Shown here: piece by piece, positions 63,055-64,000 of the stretch | How the letters are laid out: every line of letters starts with the position of its first letter | Numbering within the stretch: position 1 is the first letter of the stretch | Assembly: GCF_000382365.1 (NCBI RefSeq) | Contig: NZ_KB908217.1 | Span: forward strand, 1 to 64,000 | From: Pannonibacter phragmitetus DSM 14782 | GTDB lineage: Bacteria > Pseudomonadota > Alphaproteobacteria > Rhizobiales > Stappiaceae | DNA: 64,000 nucleotides | Direction: 5' to 3' | Translations under genes and position numbers: made by a program | The notes under the pieces: generated by a model | The model's input: only the letters and a program-made list of their open reading frames with translations | The model's database searches: none | Told to the model about the DNA's origin: nothing

Positions 63055-64000
63055 ATGACCGCTCCGCTCTTGTGGATTTTCATCATCCTGATGGCCATTG
63101 CCGTTCCCGTTGCCCATGCCATGCTGGGCGGTGTGGCTGCTGCGCTGTGGCTGGAAGGCAAGCCGATGGCGGTGATCATGCAGCGGCTCTACACGCCGAT
63201 GCAGAGCTTCCCGATGCTGGCCATCCCGTTTTTCATCCTGGCTGGAAGCCTGATGATGTCCGGCCGTTTCGGGGTCTATCTCGTCAACATTGCCCGCCTG
63301 CTGGTGGGGCACATGAAGGGTGGCCTCGGGCAGGTGTCCATCATCGGCTCCGTCATCTTCGGCGGCGTGTCGGGCTCTGCGGTGGCGGATGCCACCGCGC
63401 TGGGCAATGCGCTCATTCCCGTCCAGAAGAAGCAGGGCTATCCGGCCGGCTTTGCGGCGGCAATCAATTCGGCTTCCTCCACCGTCTCGGTGCTGATTCC
63501 CCCGTCAATTCCGCTGATCCTCTACGGGCTCGTCGCCAATGTCTCGATCATCAATCTGTTCGTCGCGGGCATTTTGCCGGGGGTGATGCTGGCGGTGGGC
63601 ATGTTTGCCGCCGTCTGGTTTGTGGCACGCCGCAAGAACCTCCCGCGCGCGCCGCTGGACGGCGGATTTTCGGCCTTCCGGAAGGAAATCATAGCTGCCA
63701 TTCCGGCCATGCTGATGCCCGTCTTCGTCATCGGCACCCTGCGCTTTGGTGTTGCCACACCGACGGAGGTGAGCGTGCTGGCGGTGGCCTATGCCTTTGT
63801 CATCAGCGGGCTCATCTACCGGGATCTTTCGGTGTCCATCGTCTGGCGCGCCTGCATCGAGACGGCGGTGATGACCGGTGCAGTGATGTTCATCATCATG
63901 GCTTCGTCCACCATCCAGTGGCTTTTGACGGCCGGGCGTGTGCCGCAGGATCTGGCCTTGTGGGTGACCGCGACCTTCTCGGAGCCCTGGATGGTGATCC
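63055..64000 (+). CDS. dctM: TRAP transporter large permease (DctM), truncated by the window
   Basis: Open frame from ATG 63055 (GAAAGGAAACGG upstream) to the window edge, 315 codons visible of an expected ~430. Motifs: MLAIPFFILAGSLMMSG, GQVSIIGSVIFGGVSGSAVA, INSASSTVSVLIPPSIPLIL, ATPTEVSVLAVAYAFVISGL. Third DctM in the window, in the standard P-Q-M order. Its C-terminal third lies beyond the window. Confidence 0.93.
   Translation, partial: MTAPLLWIFIILMAIAVPVAHAMLGGVAAALWLEGKPMAVIMQRLYTPMQSFPMLAIPFFILAGSLMMSGRFGVYLVNIARLLVGHMKGGLGQVSIIGSVIFGGVSGSAVADATALGNALIPVQKKQGYPAGFAAAINSASSTVSVLIPPSIPLILYGLVANVSIINLFVAGILPGVMLAVGMFAAVWFVARRKNLPRAPLDGGFSAFRKEIIAAIPAMLMPVFVIGTLRFGVATPTEVSVLAVAYAFVISGLIYRDLSVSIVWRACIETAVMTGAVMFIIMASSTIQWLLTAGRVPQDLALWVTATFSEPWMVI

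Noticed and set aside
1-64000. CRISPR array, rRNA or tRNA genes
   Set aside because: No regularly spaced direct repeats and no cloverleaf or rRNA-like sequence was noticed. A tRNA scan would be decisive.

Overview
The window is GC-rich, densely packed DNA that reads as an alphaproteobacterial chromosome, most likely Hyphomicrobiales (Rhizobiales). The signs are three TRAP carboxylate transporters, many periplasmic-binding-protein systems, a CTCCCCCTTGAGGGGGAG-type palindromic repeat at 56.2 kb of the kind common in rhizobial genomes, and protein styles typical of that order. The family is not resolvable from sequence alone. The first ~950 bases are AT-richer and look acquired.

Layout. 0-1.5 kb is an eroded accessory patch: the right end of an IS3-family element cuts into the last ~50 codons of a probable polymorphic toxin, followed by its presumptive immunity gene and the remains of a second toxin-like C-terminus. 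1.5-4.4 kb holds a lipoprotein, a LuxR-type regulator with no normal start codon, and a small exported protein. 4.7-7.5 kb is a FecBCD/BtuFCD-type ABC importer. 7.8-10.5 kb is a DUF1800/DUF1501 pair. 10.9-17.6 kb is the most unusual locus: a papain-fold protease with a DUF4384 region, translationally close to a 1,626-residue exported protein combining TPR, OmpA-like, beta-propeller and caspase-like domains. A frameshifted LuxR regulator, paralogous to the one at 2.8 kb, follows it.

19.2-27.2 kb is a hexuronate-type catabolic divergon: GH31 glycosidase and TRAP membrane subunits on one side; TRAP binding protein, FadR/UxuR-like GntR regulator and mannonate dehydratase (uxuA) on the other. A TTGGTCAACCAA operator sits between them. 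27.4-37.0 kb is an AfuABC-like (sugar-phosphate type) ABC transporter with two binding proteins, an inositol-monophosphatase-family enzyme and a divergent two-component system.

37.0-40.8 kb is a complete class I cytochrome P450 chain (LysR regulator, P450, 2Fe-2S ferredoxin, FAD ferredoxin reductase). 40.8-47.4 kb is a TRAP operon with an M20 amidohydrolase, an MmgE/PrpD protein and a divergent LysR regulator. 47.6-54.6 kb contains an RND efflux pair and a DHA2 MFS transporter divergent from a MarR regulator, with a readable promoter/operator.

54.6-64.0 kb carries a type III PLP decarboxylase, a rhizobial palindromic repeat, a FadJ-like beta-oxidation fusion enzyme, and a gene string (split transketolase, SDR, TRAP P-Q-M) that looks like a dedicated catabolic pathway for an unidentified polyol, ketose or acid. 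The last gene runs off the window. No rRNA, tRNA or CRISPR array was seen.
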